Translations under genes and position numbers: made by a program
Shown: piece by piece, positions 1-6,127 of the stretch
Layout of the letters: every line of letters begins with the position of its first letter
How positions within the stretch are numbered: the first letter of the stretch is position 1
The notes under the pieces: model-generated
Database searches by the model: none
What the model saw: the letters and a program-made list of their open reading frames with translations, nothing else
What the model was told of the DNA's origin: nothing
Origin: Bacillota bacterium
GTDB taxonomy: Bacteria; Bacillota; Clostridia; Lachnospirales; Bianqueaceae
Direction: 5' to 3'
Assembly (NCBI GenBank): GCA_017467985.1
Contig: JAFUJY010000189.1
Span: 1 to 6,154 of the forward strand
Length of the DNA stretch: 6,154 nucleotides

Positions 1-1590
1 GCCGGTGGCTTCGGTGACGGTGAATTGGGTAGCGGCGCTGCCCTCCTCCTGGATCATACCGTACCCGGTGACATAACGAGCAGGGATCCCTTCCAATCGG
101 CACATCATGGTCAGGGCCGTGGCATAATAAACACAATACCCCTTTTGCGTCTGAAGAAAATATGCCACAAAGTCCATGTCCTCATCGGGTAGGCCGGGAG
201 TCAGAGTATATTCACAATTTTGAGCCAGATAATTGCGTAAGGCGATCACTTTTTCGTAGGGGGTATTGGCCTCGGCCACAATTTCATCGCATAGCTGAAG
301 CACCCAATCGGGCATGGTCTCGGGGACCTGCAGGCAAAGACGAGCCGCTTCAGCAAAGAGGTCGTCGTTTTTGCTGTCGGACAGTTCTTCCAACTGCAGC
401 ATGTAGCGGTCAAAGTCCCCATCATAAAGACTCCAATAGGTGGCCAGTACATCATAGGAATAAGAATAGGGGGAGGCGGTGTTAATAGCAGTCTCGCCCT
501 GGAGATTAAAATAAAATGTATTGTGGCGGGAAGTAAGGTCGCTGGTACCGTAGGGCAGATATACCGTGCGGGAACCCTGCCGATTGCGGATGGTCACATC
601 CGCATTATGGGTCAAGTAACGAAGCAGAGAACTATCGGTCTGCAGTTCCAGAGCCTGCTGGCGTTGACTGCGCCAAAAACCACTATCCAACCGGAAGTTG
701 CCGTAATTTTCTTCGCCAGTGTCCTGCCAGGCATGACCGGTGTAGTGATCCAGCACCTCGCCCCGCAGCAAAAAGGGAAGGCGGGTGTTATAGATGGTCA
801 TAAGAGTATCCGTATTCAGTTCCACATCACCCCCAAGGGTATCGCCCTGGGGCATCCAGGAGCTGTCCCGCATGGAGCGGATGTTCAACTGGGGCAGATC
901 TCCCAGATAATATTCATAAAGGTCCTGGGTGTCGTGAACCAAATTCTGGACGGTTTTAGAAGTCCATTCCCCATCCTTTTCCGGACCCACCCACAAACTG
1001 CACAGCAAGATGGGCAGGGCAAAAAGGGCCGCCAGGAGCTGGGCTCGCAAACGCCCTTCTGTGCGCAATCGAGTTCTGGGCAGGCAAATAATCATGACGC
1101 CGCACAAAATCAAGAAGGGCAGCAGCAGTTCCTGAGAGTTCAAAGAGGCTTGTGCCCCCAGCAAGGCCACGGTGACCAGACTCAGCAGCCATAGGGAAAA
1201 GAACTTGTGCAGGGTGGCAGAGTAAACCAGCACTACCGGCAGCAGAATCAACGTCCAGGTAAGATGACGATGAAAATCAGTGGCATATACTGCATGTTCA
1301 CCCATGCCGGAAAAAGTCCAGGAAAAATATCCTATTATATAGGAAGAAAAATCGTCGCCGGGGGCGGAGAGGAACCAGATCAAAAACAGAATGGCTGCCA
1401 GGGCGAAGGGGAGCCAAAGGCGGATAAACCCCGTACTGAACCAGAGAAGGATAAAGAAAATGATGAAAAAGATCGTACCCAAGGTGGCCTCGTGCCCCAA
1501 AGCGGGCAGCAAAATCAATGCACTAGCCAGGGAAAAGAGGAGAACACATAGAGTATCCAGCAAAAACAATCCCAGTTTTTTAAAATTCAC
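1..1590 (-). CDS. Transglutaminase-like membrane protein (TgpA-type), C-terminus cut off by the window edge
   Basis: The frame is open from a GTG at 1590-1588 to position 1, giving 530 codons without a stop; the C-terminus lies outside the window. Residues 1-200 hold about six or seven hydrophobic segments (roughly 6-30, 36-52, 56-75, 111-125, 129-147, 154-171, 183-201), like the N-terminal membrane domain (DUF3488) of TgpA proteins. A probably extracytoplasmic linker follows. The transglutaminase core starts near residue 442 and contains QKGYCVYYATA with the likely nucleophile Cys486 (positions 133-135), then GIPARYVTGY at 501-510. The His and Asp of the papain-like triad would follow and are beyond the edge. 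The start is set by GGGAGGT 8 nt upstream, and the GTG overlaps the stop of the DUF58 gene by 4 nt (GTGA). In this family the enzyme domain faces outside the membrane and its substrate is largely unknown; a role in cell-envelope maturation is inferred. Family assignment is firm, function is not. Confidence 0.93.
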   Translation of the reverse strand, partial: MNFKKLGLFLLDTLCVLLFSLASALILLPALGHEATLGTIFFIIFFILLWFSTGFIRLWLPFALAAILFLIWFLSAPGDDFSSYIIGYFSWTFSGMGEHAVYATDFHRHLTWTLILLPVVLVYSATLHKFFSLWLLSLVTVALLGAQASLNSQELLLPFLILCGVMIICLPRTRLRTEGRLRAQLLAALFALPILLCSLWVGPEKDGEWTSKTVQNLVHDTQDLYEYYLGDLPQLNIRSMRDSSWMPQGDTLGGDVELNTDTLMTIYNTRLPFLLRGEVLDHYTGHAWQDTGEENYGNFRLDSGFWRSQRQQALELQTDSSLLRYLTHNADVTIRNRQGSRTVYLPYGTSDLTSRHNTFYFNLQGETAINTASPYSYSYDVLATYWSLYDGDFDRYMLQLEELSDSKNDDLFAEAARLCLQVPETMPDWVLQLCDEIVAEANTPYEKVIALRNYLAQNCEYTLTPGLPDEDMDFVAYFLQTQKGYCVYYATALTMMCRLEGIPARYVTGYGMIQEEGSAATQFTVTEATG

Positions 1591-2765
1591 TGCTCGTCAC
1601 CTCCCAATTGTCGCTGTAAGAAGAACAGCAGATTTTTTTCGTGGAAGGAAGCCAATTGTACAGGATCGGCGACAAAGGCGCGCTGCTCATCCAGGGGATC
1701 AGCCAGCCAATAGTGGGCGGAAACCGGCAGTTGAGCCAAAGCCTGCGCCAACTCAGGGGAAAACCTTGAACCAATCAGATAAATATGATCGGGCAGATCC
1801 AGTGTTGCCAGCTGCAGCAGGCGCTGGGCACCCTCTTCTGCATTCTTCATACGGAAGGGCAAGAGGGCCAGCCACTGGTGCCGCACGGGAAAATCAGCCA
1901 GCGAGAAGGCCGCTTTAACCTCAAGATAGAGGGCATCACCGCAGCACAATCTGGCACAATCCTTTTGAACCAGGTGAGCGTGCAGTAATGCAGTGGCACA
2001 CTCAGTCATACGATCTGCGGTTACAATACTATTTTCCTGTATCGTCTGGGTATCGATAAATATCAGGCAGTTTTCCCCGGTGGGGTCCTGGTATTGACGA
2101 GTGGAAAGGCTGCGGGTTTTAATAGAAGCCTTCCAGTGGATGCGGGAAGCATTGTCCCCGGCCACCCAGGGCCGCAGATGGGAAAACTCGTCCTGGCCGG
2201 ATGTAAAAAGGGCGGCGGGGCCGCTTTGTCCAGCAGAACTGCGCTGGGCTGAGGGCGGCAGGGTGAAATCCAACAGCTGAGGGTACACCAATAGGCGCTG
2301 CTGATGGTAATAAGAAAGCCAGCGCATATCAATGTGCATAGGAAATAGCCCGAACAGATCCTGGATATCCAGTCGGGTCATACCAATCATAAATTCGCCG
2401 CGATAGGGCAGAGAAAGGTTAAAATCAAAGGTGGCGTTTTTCTGAGGAGCCAGATTAATGATCAAATCACGACAATCCTCCGGGGCGGGAGCCTCGATAT
2501 GCACCTTCATGTGGGTAAATGGAAAGGGTTTGTCGTTATAGATACCCAGATGGAGAGTCACCGTCTGTCCCTTTTGCGCCTCCGTGGAGCTTAATGTCTG
2601 GACATAGGCAAAGGAAAAAATAGTCCACAGATTCAGACACAGTGCCGTCAGCAGTACAAAAAGCTGGATTAAAAAGAGCAAAAAAGCGATGCGGCTGCCG
2701 CTGTACTGACCGTAAAACCAGGCGGCAAACATCAGGGTATAGTAAAATACGCGAAAGACTTTCAT
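1587..2765 (-). CDS. DUF58 domain membrane protein
   Basis: A 392-aa protein. Two hydrophobic segments at about residues 6-20 and 24-50 form an N-terminal membrane hairpin. A beta-rich region (about 60-165) follows and contains DLFGLF at 136-141, the usual DUF58 'DPFGLF' element. The signature LRPWVAGDNASRIHWKAS spans about 197-214, followed by LSTRQY, matching the family pattern R-x-Y-x-x-G-D-x-x-R-x-I-H-W-K. The rest resembles a VWA-like fold, but the expected metal-binding D-x-S-x-S is replaced by DTQTI near residues 238-242. The gene starts 3 nt after the MoxR stop and overlaps the next gene by 4 nt (GTGA). No Shine-Dalgarno sequence is visible before its ATG, so translation probably depends on ribosomes finishing moxR. 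DUF58 proteins are regularly encoded beside MoxR ATPases and transglutaminase-like proteins; their molecular job is not settled. Family call is confident. Confidence 0.93.
   Translation of the reverse strand: MKVFRVFYYTLMFAAWFYGQYSGSRIAFLLFLIQLFVLLTALCLNLWTIFSFAYVQTLSSTEAQKGQTVTLHLGIYNDKPFPFTHMKVHIEAPAPEDCRDLIINLAPQKNATFDFNLSLPYRGEFMIGMTRLDIQDLFGLFPMHIDMRWLSYYHQQRLLVYPQLLDFTLPPSAQRSSAGQSGPAALFTSGQDEFSHLRPWVAGDNASRIHWKASIKTRSLSTRQYQDPTGENCLIFIDTQTIQENSIVTADRMTECATALLHAHLVQKDCARLCCGDALYLEVKAAFSLADFPVRHQWLALLPFRMKNAEEGAQRLLQLATLDLPDHIYLIGSRFSPELAQALAQLPVSAHYWLADPLDEQRAFVADPVQLASFHEKNLLFFLQRQLGGDEQ
1599..1605 (-). promoter_or_regulatory. Ribosome binding site of the transglutaminase-like gene
   Basis: GGGAGGT on the minus strand, inside the 3' end of the DUF58 gene and 8 nt before the GTG at 1590. 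It decides the choice of a GTG start over later ATG codons and shows that this gene has its own initiation signal as well as a 4-nt overlap with the preceding stop. Confidence 0.8.
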
Positions 2766-2768
2766 AGC

Positions 2769-3710
2769 TTAGGAAATAGCTGGGACACGCAGATCCCGAA
2801 TAATTGAACGCAGAACCATGAGCGGGGTCTGCTGCTTAAATACAGCCTGGGATTTCAGCTGGATACGGTGAAGCAATACCGGTTCAGTCATCTTCTGGAC
2901 ATCATCCGGCTGCACAAAATCCCGGCCTTGCAGCAGGGCGTAGGCTCTGGAGGCGTTCAGCAGGGCCAAACTGCCTCGGGGGCTGATGCCCAGGGCAATC
3001 TGGTCGTTATGTCGAGTGGCTTCGGCAATATTGATAATATAATCCAAAATGGGCTGAGTGCAGCGTACTTTATGGTATTCTTCCTGAATGGCAAAAAGTT
3101 CTTCGGCAGTAACCACGCTGTTTAGTTTTTTAGGTTCCATCTGCTGCATGCCCCGTTCCAGAATCTGACGTTCTTCAGCTCGGGAAGGGTAGCCCAAAGA
3201 AATGCGCATGAGGAAACGGTCCAGCTGGGCCTCGGGCAGCGGGAAGGTACCTGCCAGCTCAGAAGGATTTTGGGTGGCCAATACCATAAAAGGTGAAGGC
3301 AGCGGGTAAGTTGCGCCATCGATGGTGACTTGTCGCTCCTGCATGGCCTCTAATAGACTGGACTGGGTCTTTGGACCGGTACGGTTGATTTCATCAGCCA
3401 GAATGATTTGATGCATGACGGCACCCATATGCACCTCTTTTTCACCGGTGGCCATGTTAAAAAGAGTATAACCGGTCACATCTGCAGGCATAACATCGGG
3501 GGTGAACTGGATCCTGGCAAAACTGCATCCCAGGGACTTGGCCAGGGAAGACACCAAAGTGGTTTTACCCAGGCCGGGTACATCTTCGATCAATACGTGA
3601 CCTCCGCAAATAAGGGCGGTCAGTATCAAATCAACAGCATCATCTTTTCCCACAAAGACCTGCTGAATGTTCTCTTTTAAACGATGAATGGGGGCTAATA
3701 AATCGGACAT
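2769..3710 (-). CDS. MoxR-family AAA+ ATPase
   Basis: A 313-aa AAA+ ATPase, a normal length for MoxR proteins. It shows Walker A EDVPGLGKTTL (residues 42-52), FTPDVMPADVTG (69-80), Walker B IILADEINR (102-110), sensor 1 in ATQNP (Asn148), the LPEAQLDRFLMR element with a likely arginine finger (158-169), and sensor 2 GISPRGSLALL (241-251, Arg245). It is cytoplasmic. MoxR ATPases are thought to use ATP to remodel or activate partner proteins, often VWA-domain proteins; here the likely partners are the two downstream membrane proteins. The start at 3710 is supported by AAGGAGGT 7 nt upstream and by the family N-terminus. The frame stays open upstream to 4010, but that extension is unrelated to MoxR and is antisense to the hydrolase gene. 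First gene of the operon. The usual GPIF before Walker B reads GAVM here, a mild divergence. No specific gene symbol is justified. Confidence 0.96.
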   Translation of the reverse strand: MSDLLAPIHRLKENIQQVFVGKDDAVDLILTALICGGHVLIEDVPGLGKTTLVSSLAKSLGCSFARIQFTPDVMPADVTGYTLFNMATGEKEVHMGAVMHQIILADEINRTGPKTQSSLLEAMQERQVTIDGATYPLPSPFMVLATQNPSELAGTFPLPEAQLDRFLMRISLGYPSRAEERQILERGMQQMEPKKLNSVVTAEELFAIQEEYHKVRCTQPILDYIINIAEATRHNDQIALGISPRGSLALLNASRAYALLQGRDFVQPDDVQKMTEPVLLHRIQLKSQAVFKQQTPLMVLRSIIRDLRVPAIS

Positions 3711-3717
3711 GTGTAAA

Positions 3718-3725
3718 ACCTCCTT
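3718..3725 (-). promoter_or_regulatory. Ribosome binding site of the MoxR gene
   Basis: AAGGAGGT on the minus strand, 7 nt before the ATG at 3710. It is a near-perfect Shine-Dalgarno match and fixes the MoxR start, ruling out the 100-codon longer reading frame. Confidence 0.88.
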
Positions 3726-3752
3726 GTTCTTTCCTATTATATATAGTATATC
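3724..3752 (+). promoter_or_regulatory. Weak candidate promoter for the hydrolase gene, allowing the GTG start
   Basis: TTGTTC (3724-3729), 17 nt, TATATC (3747-3752) on the plus strand. If used, RNA would start near 3759 and include the AAGGAG at 3788 and the GTG at 3802. Both hexamers are imperfect. Its -10 overlaps the -10 of the opposing moxR promoter, so the two could not be occupied together. A/T-rich DNA makes chance matches likely. Confidence 0.3.
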
Positions 3753-3773
3753 ATATCGCATGGGATGACACAA
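3745..3773 (-). promoter_or_regulatory. Probable promoter of the moxR-DUF58-transglutaminase operon
   Basis: On the minus strand, TTGTGT (3773-3768) is followed after 17 nt by TATACT (3750-3745). The -10 is preceded by TGA, giving an extended -10 (TGATATACT). Transcription would start near 3738 and give a leader of about 28 nt carrying the MoxR ribosome binding site. The -35 is only a moderate match, which the TGn element may offset. Assignment is from sequence pattern only. Confidence 0.6.
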
Positions 3774-3782
3774 GAAAAATGA

Positions 3783-3811
3783 TTGACAAGGAGTAATTGA
3801 TGTGATATATC
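3783..3811 (+). promoter_or_regulatory. Candidate extended -10 promoter overlapping the annotated GTG start
   Basis: A perfect TTGACA (3783-3788), a 17-nt spacer, then TATATC (3806-3811) preceded by TGA (extended -10). By pattern this is the best promoter in the divergent region. It would start RNA near 3818, downstream of the GTG at 3802, so the product would have to start at the ATG at 3835 (codon 12), which has AAGGGA 8 nt upstream (3821-3826). Either this promoter is real and the protein is 723 aa, or the match is a coincidence within the ribosome binding region. Confidence 0.45.
3788..3793 (+). promoter_or_regulatory. Ribosome binding site for the GTG start of the hydrolase gene
   Basis: AAGGAG with 8 nt to the GTG at 3802, the best Shine-Dalgarno spacing in the region. 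It overlaps the last base of the TTGACA of the competing promoter, so it serves as a ribosome binding site only if transcription starts further upstream. Confidence 0.6.
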
Positions 3812-6006
3812 TAAAAGAAAAAGGGATAAAAACGATGCGTATTGAAAATGATGGATATATTGGAATTCCTGTGGAAGTGCAGGTGCTGTATAATGGAGAT
3901 GAAGCGGACATAAAAATAGGGTGTAACGGAACACCTGTGATTTTGTATGTAACCAACACCTGTATGGAGCGGGTGGGGACGGAGTCGGATGAGGTGATTA
4001 TTGGCTCCATACTGGCGCGGGGGTATATTGTAGTGGTGCTGGATTATCTGCATCATCCGGCAGCAGTGAGTCCCGCCCTGGACTGGTCGCTGCAAGGACT
4101 GCGCAAACATGTGGTTCAAGGAGAGTTCTTTGAGGGGGAAAAGCAGTTTCCCTGTGGGGATTATGTGGAAAACTTTGTGGTTCCGGCGGGGTATGATGTG
4201 TCCCTCAACCATGTGTACTGGTCCATTGACAAACATGGCGTGGACGGAACGTTGGAAAAAATCGTGGAAGTGTGGAATGTGGACTTTCGTGGAATTTTCG
4301 GAGAACAGGAGATTGTGTGCCGGGACGGAGTTCGTCGGCAGATCAAGGATACCTGGGCGAAAAGTATTGAGGATTGTGTAAAGCCGGACGGTTCTCCGCT
4401 GGATTTGAATTTGTACATGCACATTATTTATCCGGTGAAGCCTAAACAGCCGGTGCCTGTTATGTGCCTGGCCTGCTCTACGGAGAACTTGGCTGTGGGG
4501 ACAGCGACGGCAGATCGACCTCAGTTGAATGGATTTTTGTTCCGAGGGTATGCAGGGGGTACTTTTGATTATGGCTATGGTCCCATGGCTCGCCAGGATC
4601 ACTATGGTTTTTTCAACGGACATGCTACGGCGGGCTGTGTGACCGGTGACGACGTAACCTATTCTATTCAATTTTATAATGATAAAAGAATCAATGGTGC
4701 GGCCATGCGATACATTCGTTATTTGGTGCTGTCGGAGGAAAAATATAGTTTTGATTTGGGTGCGGTTGGTGTGTATGGTAATTCAAAGGGCGGCTGGATG
4801 ACCTTCCTGGGAGAGAAGAATCCGGAAACGCTGCCGCCGGCACGATATTTTCCGGGACATCATGGGGAAGGGAAAGAGGATGCACAGCCCTGGCTGACTT
4901 GGCAGGGAGAAAAGATTGCTTCCAATGCCCAATTTATCTATGCCAGCTGTGGTGGTGCAGATAATTTTATTACCGCAGGACATGCGCCCACCTATGTTAC
5001 TGCCAATGTCGGCGACAAATCCGGCTATGAAGCCAGTAATCAGATGGTGAATTTGTGTCGCATCTACGATGTACCTTCAATGTATCTGGAGCTTGATATA
5101 GGTCATACCCTGGGTCGGGGGACGGACATGCACTACGGTGTGGATGCCTATAACGTCCTTTTTGATCTGACAGATTATTATCTGAAGGGAGCACCGGTGA
5201 AAGTTGCTTATATTTCCAATGAACCCTGTGTGAAGTTTACGGGGCCGATTCCTGCAGAACAAATAGAAAAGGTGCAGATTAGAAATGAAGCTGGGATTTT
5301 ACAGAAAGGGAATTGGTCTTCTCAATACGGCAGGACACAATGGTATTTTGCTCCTGCGGAACCGGGAAAGAAGTATTCTGTTTATATTCCGGCGGATTTG
5401 CAGGGCGCAAATGGACAAAAGCTGGGAAGGTGTTATCAGAAGGAAGTTTGCATTAGGGAGCAACTGCCAAGGGAAAATAAAGGGGAGGTTTGCACCACCC
5501 GTGTCATTCCGAACCAGGCCTATGGGGACAGAGTTCAATATGAAATAGGCTGTGCGCCGGATGGAGAAGCTGCATTAAAGATATGTAAAATTGACACCTG
5601 TATCAAGTTCAATCAAGAGGAATTCTATGTTAATAGCTGGCTGTGGGATGATGATGGCGTAATCTATCAAAATGATACGCTTATAGGGCCCATCGGTCCG
5701 GAGGACTACGGTTGTCATTATCATATTCAAATGAAGATTTACGACACGGTATCTCGCTGGATGCAAATTGAGCTGACGCCTTGTTCCAGTGAAGAACATG
5801 GGGTGATGGATCTGAAAAGGAACATATATAATATAGTAACAACTCCCGATCAATGGACCACGTTGGCGTTTGATTACACCGTATATGATAGGGAATATAG
5901 TGAGGCTGGTAATCATGTAAAAAGTCTTGTCGTTCGCAGTCATTCCACCGGAAATATCTCGGCACCTTTGTACTTAGGTGAAATTATTTGCAGAAAAAAC
6001 TTTTAA
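3802..6006 (+). CDS. Alpha/beta-hydrolase-fold protein with C-terminal jelly-roll-like domain
   Basis: A 734-aa protein of no family I can name. The N-terminal part (about 13-130) has hydrophobic strands such as PVILYVTNT and GYIVVVLDY, typical of a hydrolase core. PVPVMCLACSTEN (217-229) is a likely central strand before the oxyanion region. GVYGNSKGG (323-331) is a nucleophile elbow with Ser328; plausible partners are Asp387 in CGGADNF and His435 in LDIGHTLGRG, in the right order for the fold. After about residue 465 come beta-rich segments. The last 130 or so residues end in ISAPLYLGEIIC, like the closing strand of CBM_4_9-type jelly rolls, so carbohydrate binding is a guess. There is no signal peptide or membrane segment, and about 20 Cys favour a cytoplasmic location. 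It may be an esterase acting on a sugar or peptide conjugate. It is divergent from the MoxR operon. GTG (3802) is chosen for its AAGGAG; ATG at 3835 is a real alternative. The hydrolase core is fairly sure, the substrate unknown. Confidence 0.9.
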   Translation: MIYLKEKGIKTMRIENDGYIGIPVEVQVLYNGDEADIKIGCNGTPVILYVTNTCMERVGTESDEVIIGSILARGYIVVVLDYLHHPAAVSPALDWSLQGLRKHVVQGEFFEGEKQFPCGDYVENFVVPAGYDVSLNHVYWSIDKHGVDGTLEKIVEVWNVDFRGIFGEQEIVCRDGVRRQIKDTWAKSIEDCVKPDGSPLDLNLYMHIIYPVKPKQPVPVMCLACSTENLAVGTATADRPQLNGFLFRGYAGGTFDYGYGPMARQDHYGFFNGHATAGCVTGDDVTYSIQFYNDKRINGAAMRYIRYLVLSEEKYSFDLGAVGVYGNSKGGWMTFLGEKNPETLPPARYFPGHHGEGKEDAQPWLTWQGEKIASNAQFIYASCGGADNFITAGHAPTYVTANVGDKSGYEASNQMVNLCRIYDVPSMYLELDIGHTLGRGTDMHYGVDAYNVLFDLTDYYLKGAPVKVAYISNEPCVKFTGPIPAEQIEKVQIRNEAGILQKGNWSSQYGRTQWYFAPAEPGKKYSVYIPADLQGANGQKLGRCYQKEVCIREQLPRENKGEVCTTRVIPNQAYGDRVQYEIGCAPDGEAALKICKIDTCIKFNQEEFYVNSWLWDDDGVIYQNDTLIGPIGPEDYGCHYHIQMKIYDTVSRWMQIELTPCSSEEHGVMDLKRNIYNIVTTPDQWTTLAFDYTVYDREYSEAGNHVKSLVVRSHSTGNISAPLYLGEIICRKNF

Positions 6007-6022
6007 AAAGTTGAAAAAAGTG

Positions 6023-6052
6023 TTGACAAGATGTGGGTTTTTGTGGTATTAT
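6023..6052 (+). promoter_or_regulatory. Tandem promoter P1, probably of a stable-RNA operon
   Basis: A perfect TTGACA (6023-6028), an 18-nt spacer, then TATTAT (6047-6052). A-rich DNA lies just upstream, as in UP-element-like regions. A GC-rich stretch (CGCTCG) follows the -10, resembling the discriminators of growth-controlled rRNA promoters. The -35 begins 17 nt after the hydrolase stop codon. No open frame or start with a ribosome binding site follows within the window, which favours an RNA operon. Confidence 0.72.
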
Positions 6053-6060
6053 AACGCTCG

Positions 6061-6072
6061 TGCTCGCGAGCA
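6061..6072 (+). other. GC-rich 12-bp palindrome between the two promoters
   Basis: TGCTCGCGAGCA reads identically on both strands. It lies within about 10 nt of the expected P1 start, so it would sit at the very 5' end of the P1 transcript, where GCTCG (6056-6060) can also pair with CGAGC (6067-6071) in a small stem-loop. It could be an RNA hairpin, an operator, or chance. The role is unknown. Confidence 0.5.
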
Positions 6073-6127
6073 GGGAACTGCAGAGCGGGCCGGTCAAAAA
6101 GTTTTTTCAAAAAAATGAAAAAAGTTG

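Noticed and set aside
523..1194. 223-codon open frame on the plus strand
   Set aside because: It is antisense to the transglutaminase-like gene, Gln- and Gly-rich with no domain or ribosome binding site; a shadow of the biased codon use on the other strand.
1391..1918. 175-codon open frame on the plus strand across the DUF58/transglutaminase junction
   Set aside because: It spans two real minus-strand genes, is basic and low in complexity, and has no recognisable motif.
3736..3741. TATAAT on the minus strand as the moxR -10
   Set aside because: At a 17-nt spacing the upstream hexamer reads CCCATG, not a -35, and the TGATATACT element nearby has a better partner.
3711..4010. N-terminal extension of the MoxR frame by 100 codons
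   Set aside because: It has no MoxR similarity, lies antisense to the hydrolase gene, and the ATG at 3710 has a near-perfect ribosome binding site and the correct family N-terminus.
3811..4671. 286-codon open frame on the minus strand inside the hydrolase gene
   Set aside because: The composition is rich in His, Arg and Ile with no recognisable domain, and it lies fully opposite a well-supported gene. It is best explained as an antisense shadow.
5575..5943. 122-codon open frame on the minus strand within the hydrolase C-terminus
   Set aside because: It is opposite the beta-rich C-terminal domain, with no ribosome binding site or domain signature.
5998..6012. AACTTTT-A-AAAAGTT as a transcription terminator
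   Set aside because: The arms contain only one G:C pair, the loop is one base, and no U-tract follows a stable stem.
6102..6123. TTTTTTCA / TGAAAAAA inverted repeat before P2 as a terminator of P1 transcripts
   Set aside because: The arms have a single G:C pair and an all-A loop, and no T-run follows; it is better read as A/T tracts upstream of a strong promoter.
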